A DNA stretch of 64,000 nucleotides. It comes from Phyllobacterium myrsinacearum (lineage in GTDB: Bacteria > Pseudomonadota > Alphaproteobacteria > Rhizobiales > Rhizobiaceae). The notes beneath the pieces are model-generated. The model saw nothing but the letters and a program-made list of their open reading frames with translations, searched no databases and was not told where the DNA came from. A program made the translations under genes and the position numbers. Where the stretch lies: positions 186,001 through 250,000 of the forward strand of contig NZ_JACGXN010000003.1 of the NCBI RefSeq assembly GCF_014138285.1, read 5' to 3'. Shown in pieces: positions 1 to 7,745 of the stretch. Within the stretch, counting starts at the first letter, position 1. Every line of letters begins with the position of its first letter.

Positions 1-2
1 AA

Positions 3-1127
3 TTGAACAGCACATCAGGAACCATGGTGACATTGGCGGAAAAGCATGTCGATACCATTGTCCCAAATTACACTAATGGCGTGGCCGCCCAACCCAATAG
101 TTTCGGCCATTATCTTCTGGGGCATGCAGCGGGTCTCGATCGTGATGCTCAGCGCATCCGCGAAGCCTATGCCCGTGTTGATCGCTCCGCTATGGGAACG
201 ACTGTCCTCAATGGGACGAGTTGGCCTCTGAATCGCAAGCGGATGGCCGGATATCTGGGCTTTTCAGATATCGTCGATAATGCTTACGATGCTGCCCAGA
301 TTTCATCAACAGATGAACCGGTAGAAGTTGGAGCAATCGTCACAAGTGTTGCGCTGCATACGGGACAGTTTGTCGAAGACATCATGACGCAATATGCCCA
401 GCCGCGTCCCTGGATCCTGCTACAGGAAGGCGGCGGCAATACCTATGTGTCAAGTGCCATGCCGCAAAAGAGAAATCCGGGGCTTTTGAATTCAACCCGT
501 CAGGACGCATCCACCGCGGTCACCTTGGCAATGGGCGCAGTCATTCAGGCACATAACATTACCCCCGGCATGAGTGATGCCAAGGATGTAAATGCCAACA
601 GCGCCATGGTTGCCAGTGCGGTCAAAGTGCTTGAGGGCTGGAACAAAATTCTTGCTTCACTCGTCATCGATCCAAGCCGTGCTCTGGAAGAATTGAACAG
701 CGATTGGACCGCATCACAGGAACTCGCTGATGTATTGATGCGCAAATATAAGCTTCCGTTTCGCGTCGGTCATCATTTCGCGTCCGAAATAGTAGACTTT
801 GCAAAAGCAAAGAACATTAAACCGCTGGATTTCCCCTATTCCGAAGCCAAACGCATTTATGCCGAGGCAGTAAAGGAATCCGGATTTCCGGCCGACCTCC
901 CCATGAATGAAGAAGAGTTCCGTTCTACGCTTGACCCCGTTTCCATTGTCAAGAACCGCGCGTCGGTCGGCGGTCCCCAACCGTCGGAAATGGATAGGAT
1001 GCTGAAAGCGGCAAAAGAAAAAATTGTGCGAAACGAGGAATGGGTCACTCAGCACAGGGCGCAGATTACAGAATCATTAGCACGGCTTGATGCCGATTTT
1101 GATCAACTCAAGTCCGGAAATAACTAG
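3..1127 (+). CDS. Argininosuccinate lyase/fumarase-superfamily lyase, 5' truncated by window edge
   Basis: The frame is open from the first bases, so the true start lies outside the window. The visible 374 residues are about 100 short of the usual 460-500. The superfamily signature SSAMPQKRNPG (visible residues 150-160) carries the catalytic-loop serine. The family of elimination enzymes releases fumarate or a related product from an amino-acid or nucleotide adduct. The second conserved region, normally T-H-x-Q...AQP, here reads YTNGVAAQP (residues 23-31), so the usual acid/base histidine is asparagine. This argues against a standard ArgH, which would also normally be a housekeeping gene without this change. 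It could be a specialised catabolic lyase. The superfamily is clear; the substrate is not. Confidence 0.85.
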   Translation: MNSTSGTMVTLAEKHVDTIVPNYTNGVAAQPNSFGHYLLGHAAGLDRDAQRIREAYARVDRSAMGTTVLNGTSWPLNRKRMAGYLGFSDIVDNAYDAAQISSTDEPVEVGAIVTSVALHTGQFVEDIMTQYAQPRPWILLQEGGGNTYVSSAMPQKRNPGLLNSTRQDASTAVTLAMGAVIQAHNITPGMSDAKDVNANSAMVASAVKVLEGWNKILASLVIDPSRALEELNSDWTASQELADVLMRKYKLPFRVGHHFASEIVDFAKAKNIKPLDFPYSEAKRIYAEAVKESGFPADLPMNEEEFRSTLDPVSIVKNRASVGGPQPSEMDRMLKAAKEKIVRNEEWVTQHRAQITESLARLDADFDQLKSGNN

Positions 1128-1497
1128 GTCGCGATGGGACCTGTTGTGCGGATATGGAAATTTGTCGGCATACAGTTCCCCCGCGAAGGCATTCTATTTA
1201 TGCCACGGTTTGAAAGAGCAACCCCGTCGGCGTTTCCTGAGACGCATTTCGAATGCATGGCGGTATAAATTTGGGCGATATTGGCCCTGAAACCGAATGG
1301 CCTCGGTAGACGGAAGTACAGTTTTGGGGTCTGACGGGACCCCGTCCACCAGTATGGGCGCGGGGCGCAAAGATTATTGCGATGTTAGCAGAGTGATTGT
1401 TTCTGGCAGCAGCCGAAACATAAATAGGACGCGCCTGTCACCTTGATTTTTGCATGGTATCGTCATTGAATGACCTTGGGTTTTAAGGTGAAACTAA
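1128..1497. other. Intergenic stretch, no gene seen
   Basis: About 370 bases with no convincing coding frame. A short plus-strand frame at 1087-1290 has no family resemblance and overlaps the end of the lyase gene. A 6-bp hairpin (GGGGTC at 1326-1331 with GACCCC at 1338-1343) has no following T-run, so it is not a convincing terminator. The last bases hold the ribosome site of the next gene. Confidence 0.5.
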
Positions 1498-1815
1498 ATG
1501 ACGAAACACAGCTCAGCATTGTCACCAATGACCAACCGGAAAACCGGATTTGGAGATGCCGGACGCCGTGATTTCAATAAAGCTTTATGGCCCTTCGGCA
1601 TAGAAGCAATCAGAACTCACATACCCAAGGGCTGCTGTTATCGATTGAGGATAGCACCAGACGACGCGAATGAGTTCAATGTGATTGTGACCACAAACCG
1701 TGATCTAACTGACGAAGAAAAAGAGCTCATCGCGGTGGCTTATTATCAAACAACACCATTCGTATTACCATCGGATATAACATTCACGGTTTTTGACGGG
1801 GGAATTTGCGATTAG
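1498..1815 (+). CDS. Hypothetical protein, 105 aa
   Basis: I do not recognise the family. The start ATG has a good ribosome site (AAGGTGA, spaced 6 bases). The protein has no signal peptide or membrane segment. The mid part (GCCYRLRIAPDDANEF, VIVTTNRDLTDEEKELIAVAYYQ) looks like a small folded cytoplasmic domain with a helical acidic stretch. It converges on the L,D-transpeptidase gene, with a hairpin between their stop codons, and stands alone. The ribosome site and ordinary amino-acid make-up favour a real gene; the function is unknown. Confidence 0.55.
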   Translation: MTKHSSALSPMTNRKTGFGDAGRRDFNKALWPFGIEAIRTHIPKGCCYRLRIAPDDANEFNVIVTTNRDLTDEEKELIAVAYYQTTPFVLPSDITFTVFDGGICD

Positions 1816-1828
1816 TGCCGGCGGTTCT

Positions 1829-1856
1829 GGATGAGCGTTTTGGCTATGGCTCATCC
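1829..1856. terminator. Hairpin between convergent genes, possible bidirectional terminator
   Basis: GGATGAGC (1829-1836) and GCTCATCC (1849-1856) form a perfect 8-bp stem with a 12-base loop. It lies just after the stop of the plus-strand 105-aa gene and overlaps the stop codon of the minus-strand L,D-transpeptidase gene. No strong T-run follows on either side, so termination is only suggested by its position. Confidence 0.4.
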
Positions 1857-2525
1857 CAGCACCACGACCTTCGATCCGTCAGGAATACGATCATAGAGAT
1901 CGATGACGTCCTGGTTCATCATCCGGATGCAGCCCGAGGATACTGCTTGCCCTATCGACCATGGTTCATTGGTACCATGGATGCGGTAGAGCGTGTCTTT
2001 GCCGTCCTTGAACAGATATAGGGCCCGCGCGCCGAGGGGATTCCTGGCACCGCCCTCCATGCCGCCTGCCCACTGTTGATATTTTTCCGGAGAACGGGCG
2101 ATCATATCCTGCGTCGGCGTCCAGCGCGGCCATTCCCGCTTATAGGCGATTTTGGCCGTGCCAGTGAACTCCATACCAGCCTTGCCGACACCCACGCCGT
2201 AGCGTAGGGCTTTGCCGCCCTCCTGAACCAGATAGAGATATTTGCCCTTCGGGTCGACAACTACTGTTCCGACCGGCTGATCCGTGGCGTAATCGACCAG
2301 TTCGCGCATGTTGCGCTGTTTCAGCTGCTTCAACGAAACAGCGGGAACGGGGAATTTTTCCGTATCGATCGCGCCATAGCGGGCTGCGGCCAGTTGTTCG
2401 ATCGACGGAGTAATATCCGCAACGGGCAATACTCCGGGGGGAGTGGTCGCACAGGCTGCAACGCCGAGCGGCAGGAAGATGGCAAACGTCAGTGTCCGGG
2501 CAAATGAGCGAAGTCTTAAAGGCAT
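1851..2525 (-). CDS. L,D-transpeptidase (YkuD domain) lipoprotein
   Basis: Periplasmic enzyme that cross-links peptidoglycan stem peptides (3-3 bonds) or attaches proteins to peptidoglycan through a cysteine thioester. The 224-residue protein begins with a signal peptide ending in a lipobox-like VAAC, with the lipidated cysteine at 25. The YkuD catalytic motif is complete: His183 (IHGTNEPWSIG) and SSGCIRM with Cys199. It is the last gene of a minus-strand run dsbD - DsbA-like - L,D-transpeptidase, with 48-base gaps. An exported thiol redox pair beside an enzyme with a catalytic cysteine makes functional coupling plausible: the pair could keep Cys199 reduced. That link is inference. Confidence 0.92.
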   Translation of the reverse strand: MPLRLRSFARTLTFAIFLPLGVAACATTPPGVLPVADITPSIEQLAAARYGAIDTEKFPVPAVSLKQLKQRNMRELVDYATDQPVGTVVVDPKGKYLYLVQEGGKALRYGVGVGKAGMEFTGTAKIAYKREWPRWTPTQDMIARSPEKYQQWAGGMEGGARNPLGARALYLFKDGKDTLYRIHGTNEPWSIGQAVSSGCIRMMNQDVIDLYDRIPDGSKVVVLG

Positions 2526-2573
2526 GATAGTCTCTGTTCTGTCTTGCGTGCGATTTGATCGAGATGACGGAAT

Positions 2574-3206
2574 CTATTTTGCCGCCTGCCGCCGGCGCGC
2601 CTCAGCGACAGCCTCCTTGAAGCCCGGATAATCGAGCGTCGATGTGCGGAAGGGGCCAATGAGATAAGTCGGGGTACCATTCATGCCGAGACTGTCGGCT
2701 TGGGCGAGATTCCGCTTCAGGAGTGCCATGATGTTTGGGCCATTCTTCTTCAGATCTGATTGTAGCCGCGCCATATCAACGCCTGAGGCCTTCACCGCCG
2801 CCAGCATCTTGTCCTGGCCAATCTTGCGGCCAGGAATCGCCATCAGGGCGGCGTGGGCGGTCTCATATTTGCCCTGGTAATTTGCGGCAAGCGCAAGTTG
2901 CGCTCCGTAAACAGACGCCTCGGTAAGGATTGGCCAGTCCTTGTAGACCAGCCTGATCTTCCCATCTGTCTTGACGATTTTGTCGAGGTCGGGCGCTGAT
3001 TTCTTGCAGAAGGGGCAGTTGTAATCGAGGAAAGCGACAATGGTGACATCACCTTTCGGATTGCCACCCGTTGGTGCTTCGGGATCGCTGAGGACGGCGT
3101 TCACATCCACGTCCTGCGCGAAGGCAGGTCGGATGAAAAGCCACGTAAGGGCGGCGGAAGAAACAGTCAGTCCCGTTGAGAGGCGAAGAAACAGTCTGCG
3201 ATTCAT
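2574..3206 (-). CDS. DsbA-family periplasmic thiol oxidoreductase/isomerase (ScsC/BdbD-like)
   Basis: A 210-residue exported thioredoxin-fold protein. It has a signal peptide (cleavage after AFA, about residue 30), an active site NCPFC with Cys64 and Cys67, and the cis-proline loop GTPTYLIG near the C-terminus. A helical insertion lies between, as in DsbA/BdbD/ScsC proteins. It transfers disulfides to, or reshuffles them in, exported proteins. The upstream co-directional neighbour encodes DsbD, so this one is more likely kept reduced (ScsC/DsbC-like role) than being a DsbB-coupled oxidase. That is inferred from context; the sequence alone gives only the family. Confidence 0.9.
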   Translation of the reverse strand: MNRRLFLRLSTGLTVSSAALTWLFIRPAFAQDVDVNAVLSDPEAPTGGNPKGDVTIVAFLDYNCPFCKKSAPDLDKIVKTDGKIRLVYKDWPILTEASVYGAQLALAANYQGKYETAHAALMAIPGRKIGQDKMLAAVKASGVDMARLQSDLKKNGPNIMALLKRNLAQADSLGMNGTPTYLIGPFRTSTLDYPGFKEAVAEARRRQAAK

Positions 3207-3254
3207 GATGAGCTCCGATATTTGAATGTTAAGAGGCTTCGGACACGGACAACT

Positions 3255-5060
3255 TCACATGCCAGCCAGCTTGAGACGCCGCGCAAAACCCTCCGCCGTG
3301 ATCGCCCCGATCGTTCGCGTCCCAGCAACTTCCTCGCCGGACGTATCGAGCAGGAACATGGTGGGCGGGCCGACGACACCGAAACGTTTCATCAATCGGC
3401 GACTGTCTGCGCTGTTGGCCGTAACGTCTGCTTTGATGATAGAAATCGCTGCGAGCGATGCAGCAAGACTTGGTTCGGCAAGAACGCGCTCGTTTGATTT
3501 GCAGACCGTGCACCAGTCTGCGGTGAAGAAGACCAGAAGCGGGCGGCCATCCTGGCGGCTGGTGGCAAGCACTTCATTGAAGGCTGCTTCCGTACTCACA
3601 ACGCGGCCCTGAAAGGAACCCGCCGTACCACCGCTGTCACGCACAAGGAAAGTAAGCGGACGCAGCGGATCAGTCGCTCCACCCGCAAAGCCGATAATCA
3701 ACGTTGTCCCATAAATCGCTATGGCAAGACCCACAGTCTTCTCCATGCGTAGAACCCAGTTGCTGCTAGTAGCCAACCGGTCAAATGCTCCCAAAAACAC
3801 GCCAGTCCCGAGCGCTATCGTTCCCCAAACCGGAAGCACGACGGTGTCTGGCACCAGGCGCAAGATCATGGAGGCGGCAAGGCCCAGAAACACCACCCCG
3901 AAGATCTGCTTGATCCGTACCAGCCACGGTCCAGACCTAGGCAGGTAGCGGCTGCCGAAGGTTCCGTAGACGACCAGCGGCAGTCCCATGCCGAGACCAA
4001 GGGCGAAAAGTGCAGCAGCGCCGCGGATACCATCGCCTGTTTGCGCAACATAGAGCAGTGCTGCCGCCAGCGGCGGTGTCACGCACGGACCAACGATGAG
4101 CGCCGATCCGAAGCCAAGTGCTGCTGAACCTGCAACTGAGCCCGCTCTGCCCGGTGACCGGCGAGAAAGCCGGGATATCCAACCGGCTGGAAGTTGCAGC
4201 TCGAACAGACCGAACATCGACAAGGCAAGCGCGGCGAATACCGCTGCCATCAGCCCAAGCGCCCAAGGCGTTTGAAGTGCGGCTTGCAGATTCTGGCCCG
4301 ACCATGCGGCGGCGAGGCCGAGTGCCGCATAAGCTGCCGCCATGGCAATGACATAGCTGGCCGACAAGACGAGCCCACGACTGGCTGAAAGCGCCTCACC
4401 AGACCGCGCCAGCATGCCTGACAGGATCGGGATCATCGGAAAAACACACGGTGTCAGGGACAGAAGCAGGCCAAATCCAAGGAAACTTACCAGCACGAGC
4501 GCGAGGTTGCCGCTCATTTCCGAAATCGGCTGAATGTCTGTTCCACCCGGCACGAGCTCAACGGCTGATCCGCTGATGATCTGCGATGTTTCGCTGCTAC
4601 TGATAGCATCTCCACCAGGGCCAGTGGCGACGTCGCTCAAGTCAAGTGTCGCAAGATCGAGCGCTTTCGTGATCGGCGGATAGCAGATACCCTGTTCCGC
4701 GCAGCCTTGATAACGGATCTGCAAGGTGGCGCCAGGAGGGATATCTGCTGTCGCGAAATGTGCTTCCGCGCGATCATGATAAATTTCGGTTGGCCCGAAA
4801 TTCGGATCGTCCTTCATCTCGCCCTGTGACGTAACGACGGTAAGAGCCTTTCCCGGCAGCCGCACGGCGACCTGGTCCCGATAAAGATAATTCCCCGGAA
4901 GTATCGTCCAGTTGAGCAGCAGCCGAGAGTCTCCGTCGCGCTGGACGGCGAGATGAAACACTTTGTCGGCAGGCAACGGCTTCTGCGCATGCGCGCCGCT
5001 GCTCATCATGGCGACAAGACAAGCAATTGCAAAGATTATACTATTCGCGAACTTGCCCAA
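3255..5060 (-). CDS. dsbD: Thiol:disulfide interchange protein DsbD
   Basis: Inner-membrane protein that carries electrons from cytoplasmic thioredoxin to periplasmic thiol proteins. Three parts are visible: an N-terminal periplasmic domain with the cysteine pair in QGCAEQGICYPP, a membrane core of about eight helices with SLTPCVFPMIP and VGPCVTPP (the redox-active membrane cysteines), and a C-terminal thioredoxin domain with WCTVCK. The frame is open back to a GTG at 5105, but I chose TTG at 5060. It has an AAGGGA ribosome site 8 bases upstream, places a clean signal peptide (FANSIIFAIACLVAMM, ending AHAQ) at the N-terminus, and leaves the regulatory box at 5106-5122 outside the gene. Length 601 aa, normal for DsbD. 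Confidence 0.93.
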   Translation of the reverse strand: MGKFANSIIFAIACLVAMMSSGAHAQKPLPADKVFHLAVQRDGDSRLLLNWTILPGNYLYRDQVAVRLPGKALTVVTSQGEMKDDPNFGPTEIYHDRAEAHFATADIPPGATLQIRYQGCAEQGICYPPITKALDLATLDLSDVATGPGGDAISSSETSQIISGSAVELVPGGTDIQPISEMSGNLALVLVSFLGFGLLLSLTPCVFPMIPILSGMLARSGEALSASRGLVLSASYVIAMAAAYAALGLAAAWSGQNLQAALQTPWALGLMAAVFAALALSMFGLFELQLPAGWISRLSRRSPGRAGSVAGSAALGFGSALIVGPCVTPPLAAALLYVAQTGDGIRGAAALFALGLGMGLPLVVYGTFGSRYLPRSGPWLVRIKQIFGVVFLGLAASMILRLVPDTVVLPVWGTIALGTGVFLGAFDRLATSSNWVLRMEKTVGLAIAIYGTTLIIGFAGGATDPLRPLTFLVRDSGGTAGSFQGRVVSTEAAFNEVLATSRQDGRPLLVFFTADWCTVCKSNERVLAEPSLAASLAAISIIKADVTANSADSRRLMKRFGVVGPPTMFLLDTSGEEVAGTRTIGAITAEGFARRLKLAGM

Positions 5061-5105
5061 TATGACGTTCCCTTGTGTTCTGCGGGTCCGAAATGGGAAT
5101 GCCAC

Positions 5106-5122
5106 CTTAAGCCAGCCTTAAG
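5106..5122. promoter_or_regulatory. PmrA/QseB-type box, CTTAAG-N5-CTTAAG
   Basis: Two exact CTTAAG hexamers spaced by five bases (CCAGC) match the known PmrA/QseB half-site pattern YTTAAK-N5-YTTAAK. The box sits almost midway between the dsbD start (5060) and the response-regulator start (5163), and because each hexamer is a palindrome it reads the same in both directions. It is the obvious binding site for the adjacent OmpR-family regulator and could drive both transcripts. Confidence 0.7.
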
Positions 5123-5162
5123 CCTCGTGCGAAAAGAGAAACGAAACAGGGAGGAATTTTGT

Positions 5163-5825
5163 ATGCGTATTCTCGTCATCGAGGACGACCCGGTTCTGTC
5201 AAACGGCCTCCAAGTTGGTCTTGGCTTGAGCGGAGCAACCGTCGACCGTGTTGAAACCTGCGTCGATGCACGAGCAGCATTGGCGACTTCCGGGTTCGAC
5301 GCCGTGGTGCTTGATATCATGCTGCCCGACGGATCAGGCCTCGACGTTCTGAGGGAGATGCGCAAGGCGGGTGACTGCACGCCTGTGCTCCTGTTGACGG
5401 CACTTGATGAAACACCTGATCGTATTCGCGGGCTCGACAGCGGCGCGGACGACTATCTCGGCAAACCCTTCGATCTGGACGAACTGGCCGCCAGGGTCCG
5501 CGCCATCGCCCGCCGCAACAGCGGACGTGCCGCACCTGTCATGATTTTGGGAGGGCTCGTCGTCGAACCCTCCAGCCTTTCCGCTACACTTGATGGCAGC
5601 GTCCTAACACTTTCCCGCCGCGAATTCGCAGTGCTTTCCACTCTGATGGAGCGGCCGGGAACGATACGGTCGAAGACCGAGATTGAGGACCGTCTCTATG
5701 GCTGGCAGGAAGAAATAGAGAGCAACGCTGTGGAGGTTCATATTCACAACCTGCGCGGCAAAGTTGGACGCGAAACGATCGAAACCGTTCGGGGACTGGG
5801 ATATCGCATGAGAATGACGCCATGA
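5163..5825 (+). CDS. OmpR/PhoB-family response regulator (QseB/PmrA-like)
   Basis: A 220-residue two-domain regulator. The receiver domain has the acidic pocket EDD (7-9), the phosphoacceptor Asp51 (VVLDIMLPDGSG), Thr79 and Lys101 (GKPF). The C-terminal winged helix (about 125-218) ends with the typical VRGLGYRM. The start is set by a strong GGGAGGAA ribosome site; an in-frame open extension upstream has no support. The gene overlaps the kinase gene by four bases (ATGA). The half-site pair at 5106-5122 fits this regulator class, so autoregulation and control of the divergent dsbD operon are likely. The signal is unknown. Confidence 0.93.
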   Translation: MRILVIEDDPVLSNGLQVGLGLSGATVDRVETCVDARAALATSGFDAVVLDIMLPDGSGLDVLREMRKAGDCTPVLLLTALDETPDRIRGLDSGADDYLGKPFDLDELAARVRAIARRNSGRAAPVMILGGLVVEPSSLSATLDGSVLTLSRREFAVLSTLMERPGTIRSKTEIEDRLYGWQEEIESNAVEVHIHNLRGKVGRETIETVRGLGYRMRMTP

Positions 5826-7174
5826 TGTCTCTGCGTAAGCGCCTCTTTGTCATTCTGGTCGCGGCCACCAGCCTCATCTGGCTCTGCGCCGTCGTCTGGA
5901 TCTACATTGGCAGCCGTTCGGAACTCGAACACGTCCTCGATACCCGTTTGCAGGAAGCAGCAAGAATGGTGCATTCCCTCGTCGGGAGGGACAACATGGC
6001 AGCGTCGGCTGCAATAGTTCCAGCACCCGCAACCACCCCGGAAATGGCGAGCTATGAACGCCAGCTCTCCTGCCAGATCTGGTCGCTCGACGGACGCCTT
6101 ATGGCACGGTCGAGTGGAGCGCCTGATGCCAAACTGGCAGAAAATGTTGATGGTTTCTCCGACCGGGTGGTCGATGGTGAGTTGTGGCGGGTCTATACGA
6201 TCGAGGACCAGGAAAAAGGCGTGCGTGTCATGGTTGGCGATCGCATCGGTCTGCGCGACCGGCTGGTCAATGATCTCATTTTCGGTTTGATGGCTCCTGC
6301 CCTGTTGATCGTCCCGCTGCTTGGCCTTCTGATCTGGGTAAGTCTTGGCCGGGGTCTTCGCCCGCTTGATGTCATGGCGGACGCGTTGCGTAATCGCGAT
6401 GCCGACGATATGCGCCCCATCGATACGGGGCGAACACTGCCCGAAGTCCGCCTGCTCACGGATGCGCTCAACGGCCTGTTTGGCAAGGTCGAGGCTGCAC
6501 GCCGACACGAACGCGAAACCACAGCGTTCGCCGCGCATGAATTGCGCACACCGCTTGCCGGATTGAAGACACAGGCGCAGATCGCACTAACTGCAAAAGA
6601 CGCAGGCGTCCGTGAAAACGCATTGTCGCAAATACTCGTGTCGGTCGACCGCACCACCCGTCTCGTGCGCCAGTTGCTGACGTTAGCCAGACTCGAAGCG
6701 GAGAACCGAGTGGCGAATAACACGTCCAGTGCTGCCGCAGAATTGCTTACCGAAATCATCAATGCAGCAGCACCACTACCGGCAAACATTGGAGTGGAAA
6801 TCGATCCGGCGCTTGCCAAACTCATGCTGACGGGCGAACGGGAAAGTTGGCTGCTGGCATTGCGCAACCTGCATGAAAACGCGATTCACCATATGCCAGG
6901 CGGGGGCGTTATTTCGTGGCATGCAACACCTGACGGAAAGAGTGTCATGGTTCTCGATGACGGACCTGGCATTCCGAACGACGAGATTGATCAGGTCACA
7001 CAGCGTTTCTACCGGGGCCGCCACAAGAGTGCTTCAGGAACGGGCCTTGGTCTCACCATCGTCGAAATCGCCGCCAAACGTGTCGGTGCGAAACTCCTGC
7101 TTGAAAACAGAACAACTCAAACGGGTCTGCAGGCAGCCCTTATCTTTCCATATGCGGTAAGTCGATCGCCGTGA
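5822..7174 (+). CDS. Sensor histidine kinase (QseC/PmrB-like)
   Basis: A 450-residue membrane kinase, partner of the upstream regulator. It has a first membrane helix at 7-28, a periplasmic sensor segment of about 125 residues, a second helix at about 153-175 and a HAMP-like linker. HisKA follows with phospho-His239 in AAHELRTPLAG. The ATP-binding domain has the N box (NLHENAIHH), G1 (DDGPGIP) and G2 (GTGLGLTIV). The sensor segment contains a cysteine (QLSCQIW), notable next to a thiol-redox operon, but no known ligand motif is visible. Start and stop overlap both neighbours, so translation is probably coupled. Confidence 0.93.
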   Translation: MMSLRKRLFVILVAATSLIWLCAVVWIYIGSRSELEHVLDTRLQEAARMVHSLVGRDNMAASAAIVPAPATTPEMASYERQLSCQIWSLDGRLMARSSGAPDAKLAENVDGFSDRVVDGELWRVYTIEDQEKGVRVMVGDRIGLRDRLVNDLIFGLMAPALLIVPLLGLLIWVSLGRGLRPLDVMADALRNRDADDMRPIDTGRTLPEVRLLTDALNGLFGKVEAARRHERETTAFAAHELRTPLAGLKTQAQIALTAKDAGVRENALSQILVSVDRTTRLVRQLLTLARLEAENRVANNTSSAAAELLTEIINAAAPLPANIGVEIDPALAKLMLTGERESWLLALRNLHENAIHHMPGGGVISWHATPDGKSVMVLDDGPGIPNDEIDQVTQRFYRGRHKSASGTGLGLTIVEIAAKRVGAKLLLENRTTQTGLQAALIFPYAVSRSP

Positions 7175-7503
7175 TCCGATCTTGCTCAAGCCAACAATCT
7201 GTCGTGAAGCCGGGTACCGTTAATGAAACAACCACCGATCGACTTGCTGGGGGTATTTCAATCCAAGGCAGCATAAACCCTTTTGATGCTGTGCTGGCAG
7301 AATCCCTTCCAGAGATTCAACGAAAAAATATCCGCGTGGTGGGCTCCGCATATCTTCCCGATGCAGATGAACGAATTGATTTTAAAGCTCCGCGGCCAAC
7401 CGACCCGCTTTTTACACAATATCCAGGTACAGCGAAAAGGTACACGTTCGGCATGATACTCGAAACAGTGGCAAGCGATATACTGAAGCGAATCCGAGAT
7501 TGA
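7171..7503 (+). CDS. Hypothetical protein overlapping the kinase stop
   Basis: A 110-residue frame starting with GTG at 7171 and overlapping the kinase stop by four bases, the spacing of a translationally coupled third gene. No family recognised and no membrane segment or signal peptide. The composition is ordinary (RVVGSAYLPDADERIDF, YPGTAKRYTFGMILETVASD). The overlap favours a real gene; the lack of any recognisable motif and of an independent ribosome site argues for caution. A shorter product from an internal start is possible. Confidence 0.4.
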   Translation: MIRSCSSQQSVVKPGTVNETTTDRLAGGISIQGSINPFDAVLAESLPEIQRKNIRVVGSAYLPDADERIDFKAPRPTDPLFTQYPGTAKRYTFGMILETVASDILKRIRD

Positions 7504-7745
7504 CAGTCACTGCTAAAACGCCACCGTCTTTTTTGGCTGATGCTTGGGTGGCCAAACGATCGCCGCGGCGTGCGATCACGTCTTGACGTCCGGATGTAGC
7601 CGGGAGAGTGCAAAAGAACCCACGTCAGGTCACAGCGGATAGACTAACGAACATGAAATCCTTCCCTTTCATGTACGGATTGTGCGCTAACCGTTTGTTA
7701 TCTTGCGGCGTTTATCATCCTCCCGTCTGTTACGAGAGGCTTCAT

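Noticed and set aside
1087-1290. Short frame after the lyase gene
   Set aside because: Overlaps the lyase 3' end in another frame, lacks a ribosome site and any motif.
1326-1343. Terminator after the lyase gene
   Set aside because: Six-base stem without a T-run, about 200 bases from the stop; could be chance.
5744-6538. Minus-strand frame of 264 codons
   Set aside because: Antisense to the sensor kinase, which has all kinase motifs in order.
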